Of a stretch of DNA of 44,653 nt, positions 8,537 to 15,438 are shown one piece after another. Below the pieces are notes generated by a model. The model had not been told where the DNA came from, did not search any database, and saw only the letters and a list, made by a program, of their open reading frames with translations. Within the stretch, counting starts at the first letter, position 1. Each line of letters opens with the position of its first letter. The stretch is from Tritrichomonas musculus. Taxonomy: Eukaryota; Parabasalia; Tritrichomonadida; Tritrichomonadidae. Both the position numbers and the translations under genes were made by a program. The stretch covers positions 1 through 44,653 of the forward strand of contig JAPFFF010000123.1 in assembly GCA_039105265.1 (NCBI GenBank). The letters are read 5' to 3'.

Positions 8537-8764
8537 GTATACTACTCGCCAAAACCTGTAAGTACTACTTTTGTATGGTCATTAGAAAATAGTTTCACAA
8601 AAAAAAGAACTTATAATGAAATTGTTTATGACTTATCTCAAATAATATATTTATCGTCTTCAAAAACTTACAATTTAATGAGGCAATTTATTCCATTACC
8701 ATCTTTTCAGAAACTTTATCTCAGACTTGGTGATGAAATTATAGGGGTCTCAAAAAGTTTTTAG
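8504..8764 (+). pseudogene. Transposase-like fragment (P-element/THAP9-like core, tentative)
   Basis: An 86-codon open stretch without a start codon ends at TAG 8762-8764. The better half, from about 8570, reads like coding sequence: a WSLENSFTKKRTYNEIVYDL segment, then SSSKTYNLMRQFIPLPSF and KLYLRLGDE. The pattern of a Tyr, Leu/Met, Arg helix followed by a LPxPS/LPS turn is familiar from P-element/THAP9-like transposases. It is a short remnant of a plain DNA transposon or of a related host gene, with no 5' or 3' remainder nearby. The family call is from memory of motif style and is weak. Confidence 0.35.
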
Positions 8765-8817
8765 GGCGACTATTAAAGAAACAGATTAAAGTTATAATAT
8801 TAAAATACAAGGAACGC

Positions 8818-8844
8818 CACTTTTTGAACTGCGTTCAAAAAGTG
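8818..8844. repeat. Perfect 12-bp hairpin with 3-nt loop
   Basis: CACTTTTTGAAC at 8818-8829 and its exact complement at 8833-8844 flank TGC. It lies about 55 bp after the transposase-like fragment. It could be a transposon end remnant or a transcription-end hairpin. Neither is proven. Confidence 0.6.
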
Positions 8845-9018
8845 TCTAGTACACAATTTTTTTCTTTTAGAAAAAAGATAATATCTATATAAAAGGCATT
8901 CAAATAAACAATAATTTAGTCAAAATTTTATTCTAAAATTAGCATAGCATAAAAAACTTTATTAATGCTTTCTGTAAAAAAACTAACAAAAGTTTGTAAT
9001 TAGCAAAAACGCGAATCA

Positions 9019-9765
9019 GTTATTAACATCAATGTTTGTCTGTCGTTAGCATAGATGTTTATCTGTTGTTAGCATAGATGTTTATCTGTTGTTAGCATCG
9101 ATGTTTATCTGTTGTTAGCATAGATGTTTATCTGTTGTTAGCATAGATGTTTGTATGTTGTAAGCATCGATGTTTGTCTGTCGTTAGCATTATGTTTGTC
9201 TGTTGTTAGCATCGATGTTTGTATGTTGTAAGCATCGATGTTTGTCTGTCGTTAGCATCTATGTATATCTGTTGTTAGCATCTATGTTTATCTGTTGTTA
9301 GCATAGATGTTTATCTGTTGTTAGCATAGATGTTTATCTGTTGTTAGCATCAATGTTTGTCTGTTGTTAGCATAGATGTAGCATAGATGTTTGTATGTTG
9401 TTATGTTTGTCTGTCGTTAGCATAGATGTTTATCTGTTGTTAGCATCGATGTTTGTATGTTGTAAGCATCGATGTTTGTCTGTCGTTAGCATCTATGTAT
9501 ATCTGTTGTTAGCATCTATGTTTATCTGTTGTTAGCATAGATGTTTATCTGTTGTTAGCATAGATGTTTATCTGTTGTTAGCATCAATGTTTGTCTGTTG
9601 TTAGCATAGATGTTTATCTGTTGTTAGCATAGATGTTTTTCTGTTGTTAGCATCGATGTTTGTATGTTGTAAGCATCAATGTTTATCTGTTGTTAGCATA
9701 GATGTTTATCTGTTGTTAGCATAGATGTTTATCTGTTGTAAGCATCAATGTTTGTCTGTCGTTAG
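9019..9765. repeat. Minisatellite, 23-bp unit, about 32 copies
   Basis: A tandem array with a unit starting GTTAGCATAGATGTTT and ending ATCTGTT (23 bp). Variants differ at a few fixed positions: AGA/CGA/CAA/CTA before TG, TATCTG versus TGTATG or TGTCTG, and GTTAG versus GTAAG. Blocks of variant units recur in the same order, for example the run near 9207-9345 and again near 9440-9595, which shows duplication of multi-unit segments. A few units are shortened near 9190 and 9370-9410. As 23 is not a multiple of three and stops recur, it is not coding. It ends about 50 bp before element B. Confidence 0.95.
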
Positions 9766-9817
9766 TAGTAATGGTCTGTGCGGGATGACCATCTAATAAT
9801 TTTACTCGTACCTTGCC

Positions 9818-10459
9818 CAGCATACCTTGCAAGTTAACAAGCTCAGGTATAAAAAATCAGGTATGTTTACTTGTTATTGTTTTTACCCTTGTTTTCATTA
9901 CCAACCTATACATTTGAATAATTTTCTGGAACCCCTTAATCAACTCACCATTTTTGATAGGATAACTAAGTTTTTACAATTTTTCAAAAATTATATTTTT
10001 TAAAAATTTTTTTTATTTTTTATTTCCACTACATATAATGGAAGCCTTTGCTAATTATGCTGCTAAACAACTCCGTACATATGGAACAGATATGTATAAC
10101 CTTTTTGCTGACATTTGTGATAAAGTCATTGATGGTGACCGTGATGCTGTTGATGTTGTTGAACCCTTTATTATAGACGCACAAATGGATATATTCAGAA
10201 AGCAGAATCACTTATACATATCTTTTCATGATGAAAATGCTGCTTTTCGTGAGTATGGAGAAATATTTGATTACTATATTGATGAGCTTACTGGTGATTA
10301 CAATGATTATGGTATGCCATATCACTTTCCAAAGAAGTTTTACGATGAGGTATACGAATTCTTTAAATACACTGATGAAGGAAAGAAATGCATGAATGAA
10401 TTCAATCCAAACACGAATAAGATTCAGGAAATTTAATTAAAAAAGCAATTATTATTTTT
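9818..10459 (+). repeat. Left terminal inverted repeat of element B (642 bp)
   Basis: The match to the reverse complement of 29978-30619 begins at CAGCATACCTTGC and continues through the whole 132-aa gene to a T-run at 10459. Beyond that the two sides diverge. Both arms have the same length, and I saw no difference in the stretches compared base by base. The outer 220 bp are noncoding, with two AGGTAT-type words and a long T/A-rich leader before the gene. Confidence 0.95.
10038..10436 (+). CDS. 132-aa protein encoded inside the terminal repeat (left copy)
   Basis: Function is not recognised. The protein is acidic and rich in Asp, Tyr and Phe, with helical N-terminal half (MEAFANYAAKQLRTYG, then FADICDKVIDGDRDAV) and an aromatic C-terminal half. 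It has no signal peptide or membrane segment. An identical copy lies in the other terminal repeat (30001-30399), so the element carries two doses, each transcribed inwards. A location next to the terminus suggests a role tied to the DNA end, such as terminal binding, early regulation or replication, but there is no direct evidence. The T-rich leader ends 8 bp before the ATG with CCACTACAT, similar to a Trichomonas initiator. Confidence 0.75.
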   Translation: MEAFANYAAKQLRTYGTDMYNLFADICDKVIDGDRDAVDVVEPFIIDAQMDIFRKQNHLYISFHDENAAFREYGEIFDYYIDELTGDYNDYGMPYHFPKKFYDEVYEFFKYTDEGKKCMNEFNPNTNKIQEI

Positions 10460-10478
10460 TATTCACATTTCACAAAAC

Positions 10479-10928
10479 ATGAAAGCACCAAAGGTCTATG
10501 ATTATATAAACACACTCATTTCTGTATTACCGGATCCAGAAAAATATCGTAATTGTGATTTCTCAATATTATGTGAAAAATTTCCTCTAATGATGAATAC
10601 AAACAGTTTTCGTGCAAAAGTATTGTACATAAGTCTTAAGAACAATATTAGTGAAACTATGACGATTTATCCTGATAAGATCACAGAAATAGGATTAGAG
10701 AACATAACAATTACCACAAACTTACGAAGAAGGCTTTCGATGAAGACCCAAGAATTCTTCATAAATGGTAATACAGAACCACAAGAATACAAAGGAAATG
10801 ATTATTATAATTACAGTTTAGAGAGAACAAGTATGTCTACAAGAAACAAAATTAAAGAACTTAGACAAAAATATAATGTACCTGAACCAGAATTATTTGT
10901 AGGAAAGCATCAAGATTTAATTATATAA
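10479..10928 (+). CDS. Conserved 149-aa Polinton accessory protein
   Basis: This 149-aa protein is homologous over its full length to the equally long protein of element C (38644-39093). Shared blocks include KVYDYINxxIS near the start, FAILC/FSILC, KVxYISxK, IYPDKIxE, QEFFxNG, YYNYS, and an ELFxGxHQxL end. No known domain is recognised. The mix of short strands and helices suggests a compact globular protein. Its conservation across two Polinton lineages that share little else in order argues for a useful role. It overlaps the convergent ATPase gene by 8 bp at its 3' end and follows the terminal-repeat gene by 42 bp. Confidence 0.8.
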   Translation: MKAPKVYDYINTLISVLPDPEKYRNCDFSILCEKFPLMMNTNSFRAKVLYISLKNNISETMTIYPDKITEIGLENITITTNLRRRLSMKTQEFFINGNTEPQEYKGNDYYNYSLERTSMSTRNKIKELRQKYNVPEPELFVGKHQDLII

Positions 10929-11814
10929 AGCTAATATTACTTGTACGAACATTGATCAAAATAAAGTCATGATTCCTCATCTTCATGTAATAATGCCATA
11001 ATTCTTCAAATTCAACTGACATAGGAACTTGTTGATAAATATATTGCATCTTTTGGCGAGAGAACCCAGAGAAGATGAAGAAAGTTGTTGCATTATTTTT
11101 GTAGTCAGTTGGTATTGACTTGAAGAATTGTACATTTATGTAAACTATTGAATGTTTATGACGAAGTTGTGTAATGTAGTTGGTAAAATATGATGATTTC
11201 AATAACTTACTCCTAACAAAGTCTTCGCAAAGAATGATAGTGTTCAATGGCTGATTTGGTTTACCGAGTTTGTCATATAGGCCTCGTGAAAGCTCGGCTT
11301 GAGCAGGTGTGATACGCAGGAACTCAAACATTTGTTGAAGTTTGTCATTATCTATTGTTATTCGTGGAGTTGTACTATACCGATCATACAATTCTTTCCA
11401 CAAATCAAGTTCTTTCAAATATTTTTCAGCATTAGCATCAGAAACAACCTGAATAGGTAATTGAATCAATTCTTGCTGTGCTTCAAAAGTAGAGTCATTA
11501 ATACTACCATTCTTGCTGATATAAACTATTAAATGAAAGCTGTTTTCTTTAGGTAAACGAGATATTTGAATGATGTCACGTAGCATTACATGTGTCTTTC
11601 CTTTACCTTGAGGACCAACCAGAATATTGAGAGAATTATACCATGAATAGATATCAACAGCAATTGGCCGTATTGATTCAGACATTATTTTTCCTTCATT
11701 ACGTTTATATGCAGCAGACATAGCAGCATCAATATTAAAAGGCTGTGGCATCATTATTTCATCATCTTCATAATCACTAGAATCAGAACGATAATAGAAT
11801 TGTGTTGGTTTCAT
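10921..11814 (-). CDS. Genome-packaging ATPase of element B (FtsK/HerA, A32-like)
   Basis: The 297-aa protein has Walker A GPQGKGKT at residues 67-74, preceded by a hydrophobic strand SLNILV. A Walker B strand NTIILCEDF lies near residue 190. A later QLRHKHSIVYINVQFF matches the sensor strand seen in the A and C ATPases (TRHYNITCIMAFQT). The acidic N-terminal 25 residues are probably flexible. Size and motif spacing match the A32-like family that loads DNA into capsids. Sequence similarity to A and C is low outside the motifs. Position near the left end, far from the capsid gene, differs from A and C. Confidence 0.85.
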   Translation of the reverse strand: MKPTQFYYRSDSSDYEDDEIMMPQPFNIDAAMSAAYKRNEGKIMSESIRPIAVDIYSWYNSLNILVGPQGKGKTHVMLRDIIQISRLPKENSFHLIVYISKNGSINDSTFEAQQELIQLPIQVVSDANAEKYLKELDLWKELYDRYSTTPRITIDNDKLQQMFEFLRITPAQAELSRGLYDKLGKPNQPLNTIILCEDFVRSKLLKSSYFTNYITQLRHKHSIVYINVQFFKSIPTDYKNNATTFFIFSGFSRQKMQYIYQQVPMSVEFEELWHYYMKMRNHDFILINVRTSNISFI

Positions 11815-11875
11815 TTCATTCTCATCAGAATTGTATTACTTTAGTGCAGTGAAAACAAAAATATAGATCTGCTTT

Positions 11876-12463
11876 TTAGATACACATTTTAGTTGAAATT
11901 CCGTATCTTACTAACTGACTATAAATATCATTAAAACATATTTTTAAATCTAATGCTTTATCATCTTTGGTAACTAATATTCGTTGTATTTTCATGTACT
12001 TTGTATTTGATAAGCAGCCTGTACAACCTTCTTCTTCATCTATGACCAGCTCGACTTTGTCAGCTCTTGTTAAAATTTTTATTAGTTCCATCAGTGAATT
12101 ACTATGACAAACAAGATAGTTGTTAACTCTAAGGGGATTAAGTTCATAAATGTTTAACAAAGTTTCAAGAAATTTGTTTTTGATTTCCATGTTCTCAAGT
12201 TCGTTTGTAAGAAGACTTATTTGTGGTTGTAATGGAGATTGAACACTCTCCCCAACTGGAGTAAAATTTATGTTTCTTTCTTGAGGTTGTACACTTGCGT
12301 AAGTCTGTAAAGGAGGAACATTAGGGTACTGTGGTGGTTTTATTTTTATATTCACATTAGTGTTTTGTTCTTGTTTACAACTACTATCGTTTTCACTTGA
12401 TAAGATTCTTGCTTTATGCAATACGTTTGACATTTCAATGTGAGTAAAACATCTATTGTTCAT
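11876..12463 (-). CDS. 195-aa accessory protein, homolog of the element C 175-aa protein
   Basis: Residues 1-95 are polar and probably disordered (Gln, Asn and Pro rich). The C-terminal 100 residues form the conserved part, with LVCHSNSLMELIKILTRADKVEL, then VIDEEEGCTGC, then a short strand and DLKICFNDIYSQLV. Element C (39589-40116) has the same order with ISLDEDVGCCAG, a strand block and CTDFKQVYNKEYNELV. The two nearby cysteines in an acidic loop could bind metal. Function unknown. Its start overlaps the end of the upstream 77-aa gene by 11 bp, so the two are probably co-transcribed. Confidence 0.75.
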   Translation of the reverse strand: MNNRCFTHIEMSNVLHKARILSSENDSSCKQEQNTNVNIKIKPPQYPNVPPLQTYASVQPQERNINFTPVGESVQSPLQPQISLLTNELENMEIKNKFLETLLNIYELNPLRVNNYLVCHSNSLMELIKILTRADKVELVIDEEEGCTGCLSNTKYMKIQRILVTKDDKALDLKICFNDIYSQLVRYGISTKMCI

Positions 12464-12686
12464 TATTAGTTAGTTCTCTTAGTTCAGTTTCAAGTTTGGC
12501 TACTTTTTCTTTCAATGAATTGATGTCTTCTATAAGGCTTTCTCTAATGGCTAATCCATTTGAACCCAACATTCCTGTTTTTACATTATTAAGATGCTGC
12601 TTGGTTTCATATACTCTTTCTTTCAATGATCGCTTTATTTGCTTCAATTGAGGTATTTCCTTCTTATATTCGTTCAAATCTGTCAT
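12453..12686 (-). CDS. 77-aa coiled-coil protein
   Basis: The sequence is almost entirely heptad-like: MTDLNEYKKEIPQLKQIK, then helices through SLKERVYETKQHL, a short GSNGLA break, and a long C-terminal helix EDINSLKEKVAKLETELREL. A small helical hairpin or oligomerising adaptor is likely. No family is recognised. It overlaps the following minus-strand gene by 11 bp and is separated from the divergent plus-strand gene by only 15 bp. Confidence 0.65.
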   Translation of the reverse strand: MTDLNEYKKEIPQLKQIKRSLKERVYETKQHLNNVKTGMLGSNGLAIRESLIEDINSLKEKVAKLETELRELTNNEQ

Positions 12687-12701
12687 TTACTTACTATTAA
12701 A

Positions 12702-12935
12702 ATGAGTAATTATGAACAAAGGAGAACCTTACATGATGACAAACATCAAAATCATTTTGACAAACAGAGACTCAAACAACAAAAAGAAAGGACAAGAATT
12801 AATTCACAGCCAACGGTTAAGAAGTATGAGGAGAAAGGTAATATTAATCATGATCCACCAGTAAAAACAACAAAGCCACTGAATTATCATTTGCTTACAC
12901 TTAACCATTCAACAATTTCGATGAACAATTTCTAA
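12702..12935 (+). CDS. 77-aa basic, polar protein
   Basis: The frame is open from 12639, but the ATG at 12702 is preferred. It follows an AT-rich leader, and starting earlier would overlap the divergent coiled-coil gene. The product is very basic in its first half (repeated Lys, Arg, Gln, His) and proline-containing in the second (HDPPVKTTKPL). That tail is loosely like the proline-rich tail of the element C protein at 39132-39560, which sits in a comparable accessory run. The similarity is too weak to call homology. Function unknown. Confidence 0.5.
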   Translation: MSNYEQRRTLHDDKHQNHFDKQRLKQQKERTRINSQPTVKKYEEKGNINHDPPVKTTKPLNYHLLTLNHSTISMNNF

Positions 12936-12967
12936 TTTTTTTTATTTAATATTTACACAAAATACAA

Positions 12968-13570
12968 ATGACAGAAATATCAGAATTTGTTACACTTGTC
13001 AATCATGAGGACTATGAAATATTGACAACATATCCACATACCATTAGAAGGAGAGACAATCATCATGTTTGTAGTGAAACATTAAGCCATTATGGATATA
13101 TAAGAGTTACTCTTAATAGGAAATCATATCTAAAGCATCGTCTTGTTGCTATACAGTTTATTGACAATCCTAATAATCTTACTGATGTTGATCACATTAA
13201 TCATGATAGAACAGATAATAGAATCGAAAATTTGAGGTGGGTAACACGTTCTGATAACAGCTTCAATAGATCATCTCATAGAGGTACACAGTACGAGTTC
13301 ATTGATGATATACCTGATGAAGCTATAAAGGTTTTGTTCTACGAAACTCGTACAGAGCACCATGACTTTGAGGAAAATAGATACTATTACTATCATGACG
13401 ACGAAAACAATAAAGATATCTTTTACAGTAAGATAACTGTTACACTTTATAGAATCATGCATATCAATACTACTAAGTGGAATAAACAATATATTGCTAT
13501 GAAAGACATCAATAATAAACAAGTTGGTGTATACATAAATAAATTTAAGCAACAGCATTCTCTTGACTAA
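12968..13570 (+). CDS. HNH endonuclease with C-terminal extension (element B)
   Basis: This 200-aa protein is orthologous to the element C protein (37996-38607). Residues 10-100 contain DYEILTTYPHTIRR, a KHRLVAIQF stretch and the HNH core DVDHINHDRTDNRIENLRWVT followed by SDNSFNR. Residues 105-200 are a conserved extension: YEFIDDIPDEAI, an aromatic YYYYHD stretch, then FYSKITxTLYRIM and a C-terminal VYINKFKQQ. It resembles phage HNH homing-like proteins. The extension, absent from the small HNH of element A, could bind DNA or protein. The leader has the T-rich block and TTTACAC just before the ATG. Confidence 0.82.
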   Translation: MTEISEFVTLVNHEDYEILTTYPHTIRRRDNHHVCSETLSHYGYIRVTLNRKSYLKHRLVAIQFIDNPNNLTDVDHINHDRTDNRIENLRWVTRSDNSFNRSSHRGTQYEFIDDIPDEAIKVLFYETRTEHHDFEENRYYYYHDDENNKDIFYSKITVTLYRIMHINTTKWNKQYIAMKDINNKQVGVYINKFKQQHSLD

Positions 13571-13612
13571 AAACCTTACTTATATTTTTGTGTCTAATTT
13601 CTGAAAATAACA

Positions 13613-13655
13613 CCAAAAGTGAACAAGTGATTTCTCACTATGAAAATGTCACTTT
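13613..13655 (+). repeat. Left boundary repeat of the 334-aa gene cassette (element B)
   Basis: It starts CCAAAAGTGA and ends GTCACTTT. Internally it has GTGA, 3 nt, AGTGA, 4 nt, TCACT, 8 nt, GTCACTT. It is an inverted copy (about 32 of 42 positions) of 14701-14742 on the other side of the gene. The same geometry occurs in element C around the orthologous gene. Confidence 0.85.
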
Positions 13656-13694
13656 CTATTTTTATTTTATTTTTTATTAAATATTTACATAAAT

Positions 13695-14699
13695 ATGATT
13701 ACACCAACAACCAATCAAACAGAACTTCATATAGCTGAATACCTTGTTAACCTTTTACCAAAACCAATAAAGGAAGTAAATGATGTTGTAGAAATGCATT
13801 ATGATATATATGGAGCACCAATTGAGCCTCTTGTGAAAGTTAGTTGTGAAAAGGAATTAAGTACGAAGAGAAGAATCATGCATGACTTGCTAACTGATCA
13901 CTACGATCCATCCTTCTATGATGTTAAACAAGAGCACAACAACAAATATATTAAAGATGTCTTTACAATGATATCGAGCTTACCAAAATTAGATGCAATC
14001 TCCCAAACAAAACCTATTGAATCAACGTTTGACGAGATACCTGTTAGACAAACCGATAGTGCAGAGATCAAGAAGTTCCTAAGAAAGTTGAATGTACAAT
14101 TCATTGGCTATTATTGCGATCATACTACTGTTGATGAAAAATGCGATAAAGTGGTAATGAATACTAGTGATCTCTTAGAAAGCGAGACGTTTGAAGAATA
14201 TAAGCAATTTATAGAACGATATGTCAATTGTATCTATGATGTGTTCGTTTATTATTGGTACGACAATGAAAGCCACAATGCACAGCGCAGTGAGATTAAT
14301 GAATTGCATGTTGATTACAGTACATTGATGAAGATGCGACTCTGTATAAACAAGCTGAATACCAGAATATATACCATCAATTCTCACTCCAATAAACGTT
14401 GTGCACGCTGCGAAGCAAAACAAAAACTCTATGACTATACACTTCGTGAAGTTGAAAGAATGCGATCAGAGCAAGAGGAACTAGACAGACAATTTGACGA
14501 AACTGATTATGATATGGCCAAGTTTATGCAAAACAATTTTCCAAACATCGATAGGTTCTTATTGAAGGATGTCCAACAAAGATACAGTAAGGAATTCGGT
14601 CAAAAACTTACCTTTGCTCAATTAACAGAGAAGATTGAACAAACTGGTAGATGGAAAGTAACAAACGTTAGTAGAGCTTATTATGTTAACAGAATATGA
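13695..14699 (+). CDS. Cassette protein, 334 aa, with C-terminal winged-helix-like domain
   Basis: Orthologous to the element C protein at 40591-41634, with long shared blocks (EYLVxLxPKPI, VSCEKELxTKR, NNKYIKDVFTMISSLPK, KKFLRKxNVQF, CDH...KCDKVVM). A Cys-x-x-Cys (CARC) near residue 237 and the CDH/KC pair near 140 may bind metal. A long charged helix follows (LREVERMRSEQEELDRQFDE). The last 60 residues (FLLKDVQQRYSKEFGQ, then LTFAQLTEKI, then GRWKVTNV) resemble the winged-helix tail found after D5-like primase-helicases. A DNA-binding protein is therefore likely. The gene is closely bounded by inverted repeats, with the stop codon running into the right one. No family is firmly recognised. 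Confidence 0.75.
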   Translation: MITPTTNQTELHIAEYLVNLLPKPIKEVNDVVEMHYDIYGAPIEPLVKVSCEKELSTKRRIMHDLLTDHYDPSFYDVKQEHNNKYIKDVFTMISSLPKLDAISQTKPIESTFDEIPVRQTDSAEIKKFLRKLNVQFIGYYCDHTTVDEKCDKVVMNTSDLLESETFEEYKQFIERYVNCIYDVFVYYWYDNESHNAQRSEINELHVDYSTLMKMRLCINKLNTRIYTINSHSNKRCARCEAKQKLYDYTLREVERMRSEQEELDRQFDETDYDMAKFMQNNFPNIDRFLLKDVQQRYSKEFGQKLTFAQLTEKIEQTGRWKVTNVSRAYYVNRI

Positions 14700-14700
14700 G

Positions 14701-14742
14701 AAGTGACATAAATGCAGTGAGAAGTCACTCCATCACTTTTGG
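14701..14742 (-). repeat. Right boundary repeat of the 334-aa gene cassette (element B)
   Basis: This is the inverted partner of 13613-13655. It starts one base after the stop codon of the gene and ends TCACTTTTGG. The spacing of its GTGA/TCAC words is identical to that of the left copy and of the three copies in element C. Confidence 0.85.
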
Positions 14743-14756
14743 CCTAAAAAACCTCA

Positions 14757-15137
14757 TCAATATTTTTGTAGTTCATTAATTACTTTAACAACAGCATTTA
14801 CAGCATTCTTTATTTCCTCTATCTTTGCTTTCATACTTGCAATATCAGCTTTGACAGACTCGATAGCGATTTCCCATAAAGGTTGTTCATCGTCTTTCTG
14901 AACAGTTACTTTCTTCAAACACACTTCACCACCTTTAATTTTACCATCAACTTTGTTACAATTTTTCTTAGTGATTCTATAGACACTTCCATCAGGTACT
15001 TCAATCTTGTAAAGCTTATTCAAGAGTTGTGTAGTTTGTTTCTCCATTTCTTCTTTGTGATCACGATAGTAAGCATCGAACTCAATAATAGATTTAAAAG
15101 ATTTTGTTTCTTCTTGTACTTCATTAATTACTTTCAT
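14757..15137 (-). CDS. 126-aa protein with C-terminal coiled coil
   Basis: The N-terminal half has helices (EVQEETKSFKSIIEFDAYYRDH) followed by a short strand region with two cysteines (KKNCNKVDGKIKGGEVCLKK). The last 45 residues form an Ile/Val/Lys heptad pattern (IESVKADIASMKAKIEEIKNAV). It lies beside the small basic amphipathic gene upstream of the capsid gene and is transcribed away from it, so a virion-associated or assembly role is possible. No homolog was noticed in A or C. Function unknown. Confidence 0.65.
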   Translation of the reverse strand: MKVINEVQEETKSFKSIIEFDAYYRDHKEEMEKQTTQLLNKLYKIEVPDGSVYRITKKNCNKVDGKIKGGEVCLKKVTVQKDDEQPLWEIAIESVKADIASMKAKIEEIKNAVNAVVKVINELQKY

Positions 15138-15173
15138 TGCCTTTTAATCCTCACCAAAAATAGTTATAAGCCT

Positions 15174-15395
15174 TTATTTTACTTCATCTATGATTGACTT
15201 ACCGATATTAAGCCCTTTGTCAATGGTATTTACAAATCCATTCACTCCTGGTATATACTCTAAAGCGGGCTTAACTTTGTCAAAAATCTCCTTTACTTTA
15301 GGAAGAGCTTTTATAGCCTTTACTGCTAAACCTTTTATTTTTCCACCAACACTCTTCACTGCATTTTTCAGTTTCTTCCAAATTCCTGCTGCCAT
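15174..15395 (-). CDS. 73-aa cationic amphipathic protein, candidate minor virion protein
   Basis: The sequence starts MAAGIWKKLKNAVKSVGGKI and continues as Lys-rich amphipathic helices with Gly/Pro turns to the end. This composition is typical of membrane-lytic or DNA-condensing virion peptides such as adenovirus pVI/pX-like proteins, and it parallels the Gly-rich small proteins beside the ATPase in A and C. It is transcribed divergently from the capsid gene across a 43-bp spacer. Confidence 0.65.
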   Translation of the reverse strand: MAAGIWKKLKNAVKSVGGKIKGLAVKAIKALPKVKEIFDKVKPALEYIPGVNGFVNTIDKGLNIGKSIIDEVK

Positions 15396-15438
15396 GTGTT
15401 TTCTTCTTCAGTAAATAATTTGTTTTATTAACTGTTAA

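Larger units (their letters stand above)
8492..9018. other. Gene-poor flank between element A and the minisatellite
   Basis: About 530 bp without an intact gene. It holds two hairpins and a short plus-strand transposase-like reading frame, described separately. The remainder (8850-9018) is AT-rich and shows nothing recognisable. No inverted-repeat match to a Polinton end was found here by eye, so I cannot say where element A stops. Confidence 0.6.

Noticed and set aside
9019-9765. Possible CRISPR array
   Set aside because: Units are contiguous 23-bp tandem copies without distinct spacers, so it is a minisatellite.
10029-10211. 60-aa frame opposite the terminal-repeat gene (also at 30226-30408)
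   Set aside because: It appears in both repeats only because the repeats are copies. It overlaps a better supported gene and has no leader.
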